Of a DNA stretch of 9,105 nt, positions 1 to 7,264 are shown one piece after another. The translations under genes were made by a program, and so were the position numbers. The notes under the pieces were generated by a model. The model had not been told where the DNA came from. It saw nothing but the letters and a program-made list of their open reading frames with translations, and did no database searches. Where the stretch lies: assembly GCA_964525675.1 (NCBI GenBank), contig CAZGJW010000124.1:1-9105 (forward strand), written 5' to 3'. The first letter of the stretch is position 1; every line of letters starts with the position of its first letter. This stretch comes from CAYSRJ01 sp964525675 (lineage in GTDB: Bacteria > Spirochaetota > B62-G9 > DRHN01).

Positions 1-1904
1 GCATTCAGTTCTGCGGTAAACGAATTGCCGTTTTCCCCGATAATTGTATACTCTGCGTTTGTTAGCACGCCTTCGTTCAGGAGCTTTCGCAGGTCTGCCT
101 GCAGCTTGATACGTTCCTCGGGCAGAAGGAAATCAAAGGCATTCTCTCCGATCATTTCCGGCAAATCGGGAGAACCGAAATTCTGCACCGGTTTGCCCGA
201 AACAAACTCGATGTTTGCCTCGAGGTCAGTAAGGGTAACCACGTCCGGCGATGCGTCGACGAGAGACTTGTAGAGCTCTTCGGAATCTCTGAGCGCATCC
301 TCGGCTTTTTTGCGTGCAAGTGAACCTCCGATAATTTCAGATGCGATGCGAAGTAGGGAGATATCCCTCTCGAGCCATCTTCCCGGCGATCTGATATTGT
401 CGAACCCTATAAAACCGCCGACCTCTGCCCCGATCGTTACCGGCATGAGAAGCAGAGACTTGATATCCTGTTTTGTAAGAATTTCACGCTCCTCTTCCGC
501 CTCATCGGGAAGAGCGGAGACATCCTCTATATGAACGGTTTCATTTTTTAACAGTTTTTCTATTGACCAGCTGAAAGTTGAGAGTTGGAGATTTTGCAGG
601 ATCTGAATCTGAGGAGATACATTCGGCGCACACCATTCATGGGTGTTGTCCATCATGGCGCGGGAATCTTTAAACTGGAATAGGTAACAGCGGTCTGCCC
701 CGCTCAATCTGCCCATATCCGAAAGCGAGTAGTTGATTGACCTGTCGAGGTCGTACATACCGATAAAGTACGATGAAATCAATGAAACTGTTTTTTCGAA
801 TTCGAGACTTTTTCGGATACTCTCATCATATTCCTTGTGCCGGCTGATATTCCGGGTTGTTGCAATGAATTCTTTCGGGTGTGAGGAGTCGTCCAGGATC
901 AGCCTCGCATTGATCGCACCGGTAAAGGTTGTGCCGTCCTTTCGTAGAAGTGTATACTCGGTATTCTCGGCCAGACCTGTCCGAAGGGTTTTCAGAAGGT
1001 TTTTTTCCGCCTTTTGTCGATCTTTAGGATCGATAAGCTCAAAGCTATTTCTGCCGATGAGCTCATCGACGCTGGAGTAGCCGTGCAGGTTGACGGTTTG
1101 AGGGGATGCGTATTGAATAAAGCCGTTCAGGTTTGTTGTCGTCACCGCATCGGGCAGGGTAGTGATCAGGGTTTTATACCGCTTCTCAGATTCCCGCAGC
1201 GCGGATTCGGTTTTTTGATGCTCCTCGATTTCCTTTTTAAGACGCGCGTTCATCTCTTCGAGGGCGCTTGTTCTGTCTGTTACGAGTTTTTCCAGTTGTG
1301 TCCTGTATTTTTCAAGCTCATGTTCCGCCTGGATACGGGCGATGGTGCTTCCTACGAGTGTGGCAATTGTCTGAAGAAATCTTTTTGTGGATTTGGAAAT
1401 TTCTTTTTGTGCGTGCGACGCGGCATTGAGCGCTCCGATAGAGGATTTTTTGTTCAGAAGGGGAATCACAGCGATAGCCTGAAGACCTTCGGACATACAG
1501 GCGGGTTTTTTTAATCCTTCGAGATTTGTATGTACACCAAAAATCGGCGTTTGCTGCATGACAAGTTTCACATTAGGCGAATCCGGCGTGTAGTGTGATG
1601 TTGCCCTAATAAACTCTTCTCCAAGGCCTCGATGGTCAATAAGTTCGAGTCCGCCCGTTTCTTTATTGATAAGGTATACGCCGCCGCAGTCTATTCCCGG
1701 GATTTTACAGGTTGCGTCAAGAACGAGATGCAGAGCAGCATTGAGCGAGGTTTCCGAGCAGAGGCCGATACTCAGCTCATTTTCAATCTGAATAAGGATG
1801 TCATACGGATCATTGTTGTGATCTACTTCACTATTTCGACTTCTGCTGTTTTGATTTTTCTTAACCCGGGATTGTTTTACGCCTGTTTCAGTACGCGTTT
1901 CCAT
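1..1904 (-). CDS. GAF/PAS multi-sensor signalling protein, probably a histidine kinase, C-terminus cut by window edge
   Basis: This minus-strand frame stays open from an ATG at 1904-1902 to the left edge, giving 634 codons plus two bases. Translation shows a charged, poorly conserved N-terminus (1-30), a GAF-like domain (about 35-190), a coiled coil rich in Lys and Glu (about 190-242), a PAS domain (about 243-357, with the typical TTLPDAVTTTNLNG entry and RKDGTTFTGA exit), a second GAF-like domain (about 365-530, with MPVTIGAEVGGFIGFDN) and the start of a second PAS domain (from about 538). No signal peptide or membrane segment is visible, so it should be a cytoplasmic sensor. The start is supported by CTGGAG ending 8 nt upstream. 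Proteins of this design usually end in HisKA/HATPase domains, but those would lie outside the window, so a GGDEF or other output cannot be excluded. It is transcribed away from the isomerase gene. What the sensors bind cannot be read from the sequence. Confidence 0.88.
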   Translation of the reverse strand, partial: METRTETGVKQSRVKKNQNSRSRNSEVDHNNDPYDILIQIENELSIGLCSETSLNAALHLVLDATCKIPGIDCGGVYLINKETGGLELIDHRGLGEEFIRATSHYTPDSPNVKLVMQQTPIFGVHTNLEGLKKPACMSEGLQAIAVIPLLNKKSSIGALNAASHAQKEISKSTKRFLQTIATLVGSTIARIQAEHELEKYRTQLEKLVTDRTSALEEMNARLKKEIEEHQKTESALRESEKRYKTLITTLPDAVTTTNLNGFIQYASPQTVNLHGYSSVDELIGRNSFELIDPKDRQKAEKNLLKTLRTGLAENTEYTLLRKDGTTFTGAINARLILDDSSHPKEFIATTRNISRHKEYDESIRKSLEFEKTVSLISSYFIGMYDLDRSINYSLSDMGRLSGADRCYLFQFKDSRAMMDNTHEWCAPNVSPQIQILQNLQLSTFSWSIEKLLKNETVHIEDVSALPDEAEEEREILTKQDIKSLLLMPVTIGAEVGGFIGFDNIRSPGRWLERDISLLRIASEIIGGSLARKKAEDALRDSEELYKSLVDASPDVVTLTDLEANIEFVSGKPVQNFGSPDLPEMIGENAFDFLLPEERIKLQADLRKLLNEGVLTNAEYTIIGENGNSFTAELN

Positions 1905-1962
1905 TATCCGTACTCCAGAGTTGTTTAGAATGTTATCCGGACACTTCAGGTCCGGATAATGG
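1901..1962 (-). promoter_or_regulatory. Leader with two mutually exclusive hairpins, one covering the start codon
   Basis: In the mRNA of the GAF/PAS gene, segment A (1962-1950) contains CCATTATCCGGAC. Its part GTCCGGATAA/TTATCCGGAC pairs perfectly over 10 bp with segment B (1942-1933) across a 7-nt loop. The overlapping part CCATTATCCG also pairs perfectly over 10 bp with segment C (1910-1901), CGGATAATGG, which contains the ATG start codon. A cannot pair with both. A-B leaves the ribosome site free and A-C would hide the start codon. The same three TTATCCG half-sites could instead be DNA-binding sites. The pairings are seen directly; a regulatory role is inferred. Confidence 0.45.
1933..1959. 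repeat. Perfect 10-bp inverted repeat, 7-nt loop
   Basis: TTATCCGGAC at 1933-1942 is the exact reverse complement of GTCCGGATAA at 1950-1959. Neither side is followed by a T-run, so it is not a typical intrinsic terminator. It lies downstream of the predicted leftward promoter, so it would be in the 5' leader, or it could act as a protein-binding palindrome. Confidence 0.75.
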
Positions 1963-1979
1963 TGCTTGACCCCGGCATT

Positions 1980-2009
1980 ATTATACCACAGTGAGGGGTG
2001 GTGCCGCAA
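1980..2009 (-). promoter_or_regulatory. Candidate sigma70 promoter for the GAF/PAS protein
   Basis: Reading the minus strand, a perfect TATAAT (1985-1980) is preceded by TG plus one base, making an extended -10 element. A partial -35 TTGCGG lies at 2009-2004 with an 18-nt spacer. Transcription would begin near 1973, about 70 nt before the ATG at 1904. The -35 is weak, but an extended -10 can compensate for that. The call rests on the motif only. Confidence 0.55.
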
Positions 2010-2035
2010 ATGAATACTCAGAAAAGTCATTTGCG
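2005..2035. repeat. 9-bp inverted repeat between divergent genes, operator-like
   Basis: CGCAAATGA (2005-2013) and TCATTTGCG (2027-2035) are perfect inverted copies separated by 13 nt. The left arm overlaps the candidate -35 of the leftward promoter and the right arm holds a TTGCGA that could serve as the -35 of a rightward promoter. This symmetry suits a shared operator for both divergent genes. A T5 tract follows on the plus strand, but no plus-strand gene ends here, so a terminator role is less likely. Confidence 0.5.
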
Positions 2036-2059
2036 ATTTTTCATCGTTTCATGTATGTT
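2031..2059 (+). promoter_or_regulatory. Weak candidate promoter for the sugar isomerase
   Basis: TTGCGA (2031-2036) and TATGTT (2054-2059) are separated by 17 nt, each matching the sigma70 consensus at four of six bases. This would place a transcription start near 2066, leaving a leader of about 75 nt before the isomerase ATG. The leader also contains short palindromes at 2061-2075 and 2086-2102. The call is weak and motif-based. Confidence 0.25.
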
Positions 2060-2140
2060 TATCAATGTGCTTGATGAGGTTGATAAGCCGCTTCAATCGG
2101 CTGAAACACACTTGAATAACACCTGTATGGAGGCAGAACA

Positions 2141-2995
2141 ATGAAAGTAGGATTTAATCTTCTACTGTGGGCATCGTATATCACTGAAAAGGAGTACCCT
2201 CTCTTTGAAAAGCTCAAAAGGGCAGGGTATGACGGTGTCGAGATACCCGTTACACGCGGAGAAATCGGACATTACTGGAGGATTGCCGCCGTACTCAAAG
2301 ACAGCGGTCTTGAGCCGACTGTCACGATAAATATTCTCGATGAGGAGCATAACCCCATAAGCATGAATCCGGAGTTTAGAAAGAATGCGGTAGAATATTT
2401 GAAATGGACAATCGACTGCGCCAACGCCCTCGGCGCGCAGGTCGTCTGCGGCCCATTCTATCAGCCTGTCGGTATTTTCAGTGGAGACAGCGCAACGGAT
2501 AAGGAGCGACGATATGCAGCAGAGGTGCACACCCGGGCAGCTGACTACGCATGCTCTGCGGATATATTTCTTGCAGTCGAGCCGCTGAACCGCTTTGAAT
2601 GCTACTTTCTCAATACCATCGATGATACAGCGGCCTATGTGCGGATGGTAAATCATCCCGCCCTTTTTATGATGTACGACGCATTTCACGCAAATATCGA
2701 AGAGAAGGACCCGGTCGGATGCATAGCGCGCAATATAGATGTTATCAGGCATGTCCATGTATCGGAGAACGACAGGGGTACTCCTGGAAGAGGACATAAC
2801 GACTGGCCTGGTATCTTTTCGAACCTGCGGAAGGGTGGGTATGACGGCTGGCTGACCATCGAGGCATTCGGGCGTCTTCTGCCTGATTTTGCAGTGGCCA
2901 CCCGCACCTGGCGCGACCTGTTTTCAAGCCCTGAAGAAGTATACACAGAGGGGGTACGGTTTATCAGGAAGCAGTGGGATGCCGCGGCTGGCTGA
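2141..2995 (+). CDS. Sugar isomerase/epimerase of the D-tagatose/D-psicose 3-epimerase type (TIM barrel)
   Basis: This 284-residue soluble protein has the layout of the xylose-isomerase-like TIM-barrel superfamily, and its length matches ketose 3-epimerases. The predicted metal ligands Glu147 (in VEPLNRFE), Asp180 (in MYDAFH), His206 (in HVHVSEN) and Glu241 (in TIEAFG) are present. Glu153, His183 and Arg212 fit the known substrate-contacting positions. From memory of the Pseudomonas cichorii D-tagatose 3-epimerase residues, all are offset by a constant five. The family uses Mn2+ and two glutamates to move a proton at C3 of a free ketose, in the cytoplasm. The exact sugar cannot be told; inosose or hydroxypyruvate isomerase-like activity is possible. 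The start is fixed by TGGAGG at 2128-2133, 7 nt from the ATG. It is a single-gene unit, divergent from the GAF/PAS gene and convergent with the kinase operon, with no functional link to formate visible. Confidence 0.9.
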   Translation: MKVGFNLLLWASYITEKEYPLFEKLKRAGYDGVEIPVTRGEIGHYWRIAAVLKDSGLEPTVTINILDEEHNPISMNPEFRKNAVEYLKWTIDCANALGAQVVCGPFYQPVGIFSGDSATDKERRYAAEVHTRAADYACSADIFLAVEPLNRFECYFLNTIDDTAAYVRMVNHPALFMMYDAFHANIEEKDPVGCIARNIDVIRHVHVSENDRGTPGRGHNDWPGIFSNLRKGGYDGWLTIEAFGRLLPDFAVATRTWRDLFSSPEEVYTEGVRFIRKQWDAAAG

Positions 2996-3006
2996 CCGCT
3001 GTAGTA

Positions 3007-4269
3007 CTAGGATTTTTTCGGCTTCAGATATGCTCCCCAGTATCCCATTCCGACAAAAAAACCGCCGCCGATAATGTTGCCGATTGTAACAGGTAGCAGG
3101 TTTCTATAGAGGAAGCTTCCCCAGTGCAGAATCCCCGGGTCTATCCCGCTGGGAGCCGGAATTCCTGCCCAGTTGTGCAGGAAGATACCCATAGGTATAA
3201 AGTACATGTTTGCAACGCAGTGCTCGAATCCAATGGCGACGAATGCCATGATGGGGAAGAATATGGCAAAGATTTTTCCAACGGTCTGCCGCGCGGCGAG
3301 TGCCATCCAGACTGCAAGACATACGAGCCAGTTGCATCCGATGGCCCTGAAAAGCGCCTCGCTGAACGGAAGGCTTACCTTCGCATATGCTATCTTCACC
3401 GCAGCAGCGCCAAGCGCATTTTCGCCTGTTTTCCAGAGGCCTGAGAGGTAGAAGAGCAGGGCAAGAATCAGTGAGCCGATAAAATTGGCCGCGAATACGA
3501 GGACCCATCGTCTCAACATGGATCCGAACGTTATTTCTTTTGCAAGAGTGCTCGTTACCATGAGGTTGTTGCCGGTAAAAAGCTCGGCGCCCGCTATTAC
3601 GACGAGCATCAGGCCGACGCTGAATACGGACCCGGCGATCAATTTCGAGAAACCGACACCCAATATGGCGGCCATGTCGAATGTTACCGTGGTTGCGAGT
3701 ACACCCCCGAACCCGATATACGCTCCTGCAAGTATTCCGAGAACGAGCACGGATAGCCATGGCGCCGTTATTTTGCCTACACCCACCTTCTGAGCGACTG
3801 TTTCCGCTATTGTTGCCGGGGCTTTATCTTCTGCGTCGGGAACAGGAAACTGTATCTGTTTAACGATTTTTTCAAACCGTCCGAGGGCCCGCTGTTCCTC
3901 GGTTATCTTTCTCTGCACGGCACGCTTGACGGTATCGGTTATTTCATCAGGTGTAAAGGGTTTTGACACGTAATCCATGGCTCCCCGTTTGAGAGCTTCT
4001 GTCGCTCTGCCTACCGTCGGGTACCCGCTGATCATGACAATGGCAGTTTCTGGTGAGCGGTTTGAGATTTCCTCGACCACGTCCATACCGTCGAATTCCG
4101 GCATCTTCCAGTCGCAGAGCACAACATCGAATGTAGCGTCCCGTATGAGATCGAGGCCTTCCCTGGGGCTGTTTGTGGTAACGACGCTGAATCCCTCTGC
4201 AGTGAAAATTTTTCTGCAGGATTCGAGCACAACGCCCTCATCATCAATTACGAGCATCTTCTCCGCCAT
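3007..4269 (-). CDS. Response-regulator receiver fused to a formate/nitrite (FocA-like) channel
   Basis: The protein has 420 residues. Residues 1-120 form a complete receiver: acidic pair Asp9/Asp10, phospho-acceptor Asp53 (in VVLCDWKMPE), Ser81 (in MISGYP) and Lys103 (in SKPFTPDE). A linker of roughly 120-148 follows. Residues from about 149 to the end form a full-length FNT channel with six membrane segments (about 172-192, 207-235, 252-278, 300-325, 330-360, 390-413). FNT hallmarks include AGAELFTGN (227-234), NWLVCLAVWM (313-322), GFEHCVANMYFIPMGI with the pore histidine at 350, and NLLPVTIGNIIGGG near the C-terminus, close to E. coli FocA. FNT proteins are pentamers with cytoplasmic N-termini carrying formate, nitrite or related anions; the adjacent formate dehydrogenase favours formate. 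The start is set by AGGAGG 7 nt upstream. It is the last gene of the kinase operon. Fusing the receiver where FocA's own gating N-terminus sits suggests phosphorylation-controlled transport, which is inference. Confidence 0.93.
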   Translation of the reverse strand: MAEKMLVIDDEGVVLESCRKIFTAEGFSVVTTNSPREGLDLIRDATFDVVLCDWKMPEFDGMDVVEEISNRSPETAIVMISGYPTVGRATEALKRGAMDYVSKPFTPDEITDTVKRAVQRKITEEQRALGRFEKIVKQIQFPVPDAEDKAPATIAETVAQKVGVGKITAPWLSVLVLGILAGAYIGFGGVLATTVTFDMAAILGVGFSKLIAGSVFSVGLMLVVIAGAELFTGNNLMVTSTLAKEITFGSMLRRWVLVFAANFIGSLILALLFYLSGLWKTGENALGAAAVKIAYAKVSLPFSEALFRAIGCNWLVCLAVWMALAARQTVGKIFAIFFPIMAFVAIGFEHCVANMYFIPMGIFLHNWAGIPAPSGIDPGILHWGSFLYRNLLPVTIGNIIGGGFFVGMGYWGAYLKPKKS

Positions 4270-4310
4270 ACAGCATCCTCCTCATATAATTAAGTATGAT
4301 GTCCCCTTAT

Positions 4311-4928
4311 TTACCAGATTTCGGCGGTGAGCCGCTGGTTGAGCCATTTCTTCTGAATGTCCGTCAGAGCTCCTACATTTTCTTCAATCCAGGCAATATC
4401 CCCTGTGAGAATGGCGAGCTTTTCAGGGCCTGTGAGATCGTACCCCTTCAGTGCATCGGCGCCGTTGTAGTACAGGTTGGTAACGAATTCGGTGTCCTTT
4501 GCCGCCCGTTCGAGAACCTTAATCACCGCATCCTTGTGTACCAGGCGCTGTTCTTCAGGGACGACGCTCTTCGCTGCAAGCAGAGCGGTGTTGACCGCAT
4601 TTGTGAGAATTTCGGGTGTAAAGGGCTTCTCGATGTAGTTCGTCGCGCCGAGCTGCATGGCCTGCACAGCAGATTTCACCGTGGCGTACCCGGTGATGAT
4701 AATAATGGGCAGGCCAGGTTTTTGCCGCTTGATGTCCCTTAGAATGCGCATTCCGCCGATCTCGGGCATGCGGATATCGGTGAGAACAACGTCGTACTCG
4801 TTGTTCAATGCAACTTCGAGGCCCTCCCTGCTGCTGATGGATGTGTCGACATCGTAATTTTCGGCAGCGAGGATTTTCTTCACGCTGTCAAGTACAATCT
4901 GTTCGTCATCAATTGCCAGAACCTTCAT
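4311..4928 (-). CDS. Response regulator: receiver plus small helical C-terminal domain
   Basis: This 205-residue protein starts with a complete receiver (1-118): Asp7/Asp8, phospho-acceptor Asp51 (in VVLTDIRMPE), Thr79 and Lys101 (in EKPFTPE). After a short linker, residues about 130-205 form a compact, mainly helical domain containing GYDLTGPEKLAILTGDIAW. This Gly-Tyr-x-Leu-Thr-x-x-Glu-Lys pattern resembles the small LigA-like/Os1348-like helical family; I recognise the style but cannot confirm it. There is no helix-turn-helix, so it is probably not a transcription factor. The output is unknown, perhaps binding to the channel or a dehydrogenase subunit. The ATG overlaps the previous gene by 20 bp and has AAAAGGAG 8 nt upstream. 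A 41-bp gap without a terminator separates it from the receiver-FNT gene. Confidence 0.88.
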   Translation of the reverse strand: MKVLAIDDEQIVLDSVKKILAAENYDVDTSISSREGLEVALNNEYDVVLTDIRMPEIGGMRILRDIKRQKPGLPIIIITGYATVKSAVQAMQLGATNYIEKPFTPEILTNAVNTALLAAKSVVPEEQRLVHKDAVIKVLERAAKDTEFVTNLYYNGADALKGYDLTGPEKLAILTGDIAWIEENVGALTDIQKKWLNQRLTAEIW

Positions 4929-5316
4929 GTTTTTCGCTCCTTTTCAATGCCTTTTGTACCGAAGCGAGAAGCTCATCCGGAGTAAAAGGTTTTGAAATGA
5001 ACTCATTTGCTCCTCTCTTCATTAATTCTTCTATCGTTTCGGGTGTCGGATACCCGCTCATTACAAGCACAGGAAGTTCGGGCCACTCATCAAGCGGCCA
5101 TTTTTTCCTGATTGCATCGAGCAGATACATTCCATCCTTTTCGGGCATCTTGACATCCATAACGAGCAGGTCATAGTATTTTGTTCCCATGTGCTCAATT
5201 GCCTCTTTTGCGCTCGAAACCAGGGTTACCTCGCATCCTTCAGCTTCAAGGATGATTTTACAGCTTTGGAGCACGACCCTGTCGTCGTCAACTACCAGTA
5301 TCTTCTTTCCCTCCAC
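4909..5316 (-). CDS. Single-domain response regulator (CheY-like receiver)
   Basis: This 135-residue protein consists almost entirely of a receiver: acidic pocket Asp10/Asp11, phospho-acceptor Asp54 (in LLVMDVKMPE), Ser87 (in VMSGYP) and Lys109 (in SKPFTPDE). No output domain follows, only a short polar tail. It probably acts by protein contact, or as an intermediate or sink for phosphate from the upstream kinase. The start codon is GTG (5316-5314), supported by GGAGG at 5327-5323 with a 6-nt gap. It overlaps the kinase gene by 29 bp, and its own end overlaps the next gene by 20 bp, so translation is likely coupled. Its sequence resembles the other two receivers of the operon, suggesting internal duplication. 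Confidence 0.92.
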   Translation of the reverse strand: MEGKKILVVDDDRVVLQSCKIILEAEGCEVTLVSSAKEAIEHMGTKYYDLLVMDVKMPEKDGMYLLDAIRKKWPLDEWPELPVLVMSGYPTPETIEELMKRGANEFISKPFTPDELLASVQKALKRSEKHEGSGN

Positions 5317-7264
5317 CTTTTTCCTCCAGCGGCAGCCAGATTGTGAATGTGCTGCCCCTGTTCACCTGGCTGTGCACCTGTATAACTCCGCCGTGTCGTT
5401 CAATAATTCCGTATGAAACCGAGAGTCCGAGACCGGTTCCCTGGCCGACCTCTTTTGTTGAAAAGAAAGGATCGAATAGCTTGTCAAGATGTTCCGGTGG
5501 TATGCCACACCCGGTATCCGAAATGCTGATTTCAACGCTTTTCTGTTCCTTTGTCTTGCCCGTTGCGGAAACACTGAGTGCTGTTGAAACCGTCACCGTA
5601 CCCCCCGGAGGCGTCGCGTCGAATGCATTTATGATAATGTTCATAATCACACTCTGTATCTGACTTCGGTCCAGGGTGCGAACCGGAAGGTCTTCCGTGG
5701 GTTTGAAAACAAGGTTGATGCCTTTTACTATTGCCTGGTTTTCCACAAGTCCGATTGTTGTTTTTACCAGTTTGTTTATATCGGTCGGCTCCTGATCGAG
5801 TTTCGTCTGCCGCGAAAAATCGAGCAGCCCTTTCACTATTTTTCGCACTCTTTCCGTTTCATGCGCAATAGTCTGCAGATCAGACCTGATCTCCTCATTG
5901 ATGTCGTTTCTTCTCAGAAGCATATGGGTAAAGGTCAGAACACCGGTAAGCGGGTTGTTGATTTCATGCGCAACCCCCGCAGCAAGCCTTCCTATACCTG
6001 CCTGTTTTTCAGACTGGAGGAGCATATCCTCGCTTTCCGCGCGCTGCCTTCTGTCTCTCTCACGCAGGGATGAGAGCATGTCTGCAAAATTTTTTTGTAA
6101 AATGCCGATTTCATTTTTCGAGATATGCCCGATTTCCGGCTGCAGATTGCCTTCCGCAACTTCACTGCTTGCCTGAATGAGTTGACGGATTGGGTATACC
6201 AGTCTGGTTGTAACCAGATACCCGAGCCCTACGGCGACGACCACCCCCGACAGGGTAATGAGTATAAATACCCTGAGCAGTTTATGCCGTACATCTTTAT
6301 ATTTTTTTTCGAGAACGCCGACGTACAGAATCCCGACACGTTCATCATTGATATCCTCAATCGGTTCATAGGCTGTGATATACCAGTCACTCACCACGAA
6401 CGCTCTGTCCGTCCAGCGTTCTCCTTCGATAAGCACCCTGTCGCGGACCTCTTTTGATACCCTGGTGCCGATAGCGCGTTCTCCATCACGCGTGAGCACG
6501 TTGGTGGATATGCGCAGATCTTTCAGAAATATTGTTGCCGTACCTATGCTCCGTCCTTCGTATGATTCATTGCGAAATACCGTTCCCCGTACCGTATCGA
6601 CTATTTTTTTACTCCGGTTCAGAAGGCTCCCGCCGTACAGAATCGCATAAATCTCGTTGTTTCTGTACAACGGAATCCCGGCACAGAGCGCCATGCCCGT
6701 CGTTTCCTCTGTTTCTTCGCGTGGTGCAGCGTGAGGTGTCGGTTTGATTTTTATTATTGCGCGTTCGGCAAGTTCGGGGTTCTCATTGCGGAGAAACTCA
6801 TGATCGAGCAGAACAGTTCCGGATACATCTTCTCCTGTTCTGAATACCTTTTCAGCAATCGGGTTTTGGGGAATCTCCGTCTTTTCCGGCAGGGTATGGA
6901 GGCCTGTTCTACACATCGTTTTTCCGCTCGCCAGAACGATTCCCGCAAAATCTAGATCCGCCCGCTGTGCAATAGTCGTGAGTTTTGCCAAAACATTGCT
7001 GCAGTCACCATTCTCAATAGATTCTCTGAAGCCATTGTCGAGAGAAGCGATGGTGAGTGCCGTATCGATGTTTTTTATACGTGCAACGTATATTTCCCGG
7101 GCCGCATTGAGGTCGAGGCTGATCCGCGTGGTCGCTTCGTTGAGAACCGCCCTGTAGAGCAGCTGGCCGCCGATGAAGAGGGAAATGACGCCCACCAGAA
7201 CCGACACTCCGATAAAGCTGAAGATAAGCCGCGCCCTGATTGAATAGAACAAAACCAACCTCAT
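5288..7264 (-). CDS. Membrane sensor histidine kinase: Cache-type periplasmic sensor, HAMP, HisKA, HATPase
   Basis: The protein has 658 residues. A membrane segment at about 12-34 and a second at about 331-352 flank a large periplasmic sensor (about 35-328) of probable double-Cache type; Cache domains often bind small organic acids, amino acids or related ligands. A HAMP linker (about 352-405) and short coiled coil follow, then HisKA with the phospho-acceptor His433 in GVAHEINNPLTG. The ATPase has the N-box (NIIINAFDA, 542-550), G1 box DTGCGIPP (583-590), an FDPFFSTK motif and G2 box GQGTGLGLS (607-615). All catalytic motifs look intact. It should phosphorylate the three receivers downstream, with which it overlaps or is closely packed. 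The ATG is the first possible start after an in-frame TAA. It lacks a clear ribosome site but overlaps the stop of a leader ORF. The ligand is unknown; formate is a guess from context. Confidence 0.94.
   Translation of the reverse strand: MRLVLFYSIRARLIFSFIGVSVLVGVISLFIGGQLLYRAVLNEATTRISLDLNAAREIYVARIKNIDTALTIASLDNGFRESIENGDCSNVLAKLTTIAQRADLDFAGIVLASGKTMCRTGLHTLPEKTEIPQNPIAEKVFRTGEDVSGTVLLDHEFLRNENPELAERAIIKIKPTPHAAPREETEETTGMALCAGIPLYRNNEIYAILYGGSLLNRSKKIVDTVRGTVFRNESYEGRSIGTATIFLKDLRISTNVLTRDGERAIGTRVSKEVRDRVLIEGERWTDRAFVVSDWYITAYEPIEDINDERVGILYVGVLEKKYKDVRHKLLRVFILITLSGVVVAVGLGYLVTTRLVYPIRQLIQASSEVAEGNLQPEIGHISKNEIGILQKNFADMLSSLRERDRRQRAESEDMLLQSEKQAGIGRLAAGVAHEINNPLTGVLTFTHMLLRRNDINEEIRSDLQTIAHETERVRKIVKGLLDFSRQTKLDQEPTDINKLVKTTIGLVENQAIVKGINLVFKPTEDLPVRTLDRSQIQSVIMNIIINAFDATPPGGTVTVSTALSVSATGKTKEQKSVEISISDTGCGIPPEHLDKLFDPFFSTKEVGQGTGLGLSVSYGIIERHGGVIQVHSQVNRGSTFTIWLPLEEKGGGKEDTGS

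Noticed and set aside
2005..2041. Intrinsic terminator on the plus strand (9-bp stem followed by five T).
   Set aside because: No plus-strand gene lies upstream, the loop is 13 nt and the stem is AT-rich in the middle. An operator role at divergent promoters fits the position better.
2162..2797. A 211-codon open frame on the minus strand inside the sugar isomerase gene.
   Set aside because: Its translation has no recognisable family and odd composition, while the plus-strand frame has the full active-site pattern and a good ribosome site. It is an antisense shadow.
2984..3018. Bidirectional terminator between the isomerase and receiver-FNT genes (GCGG/CCGC stem near a T6 tract).
   Set aside because: The stem is only 4 bp and lies 13 nt from the T-run, and the gap between the genes is only 11 bp. 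No convincing terminator is seen for either gene.
3104..3760. A 218-codon minus-strand frame inside the receiver-FNT gene.
   Set aside because: It is rich in Arg, Cys and His with no known domain and is an out-of-frame shadow of the FNT coding sequence.
3007..4269. The receiver and FNT parts being two genes wrongly joined.
   Set aside because: The frame is continuous with no stop. The linker between Lys103 and the first FNT helix has no good ribosome site that I could see with a start near residue 149, and both domains are complete.
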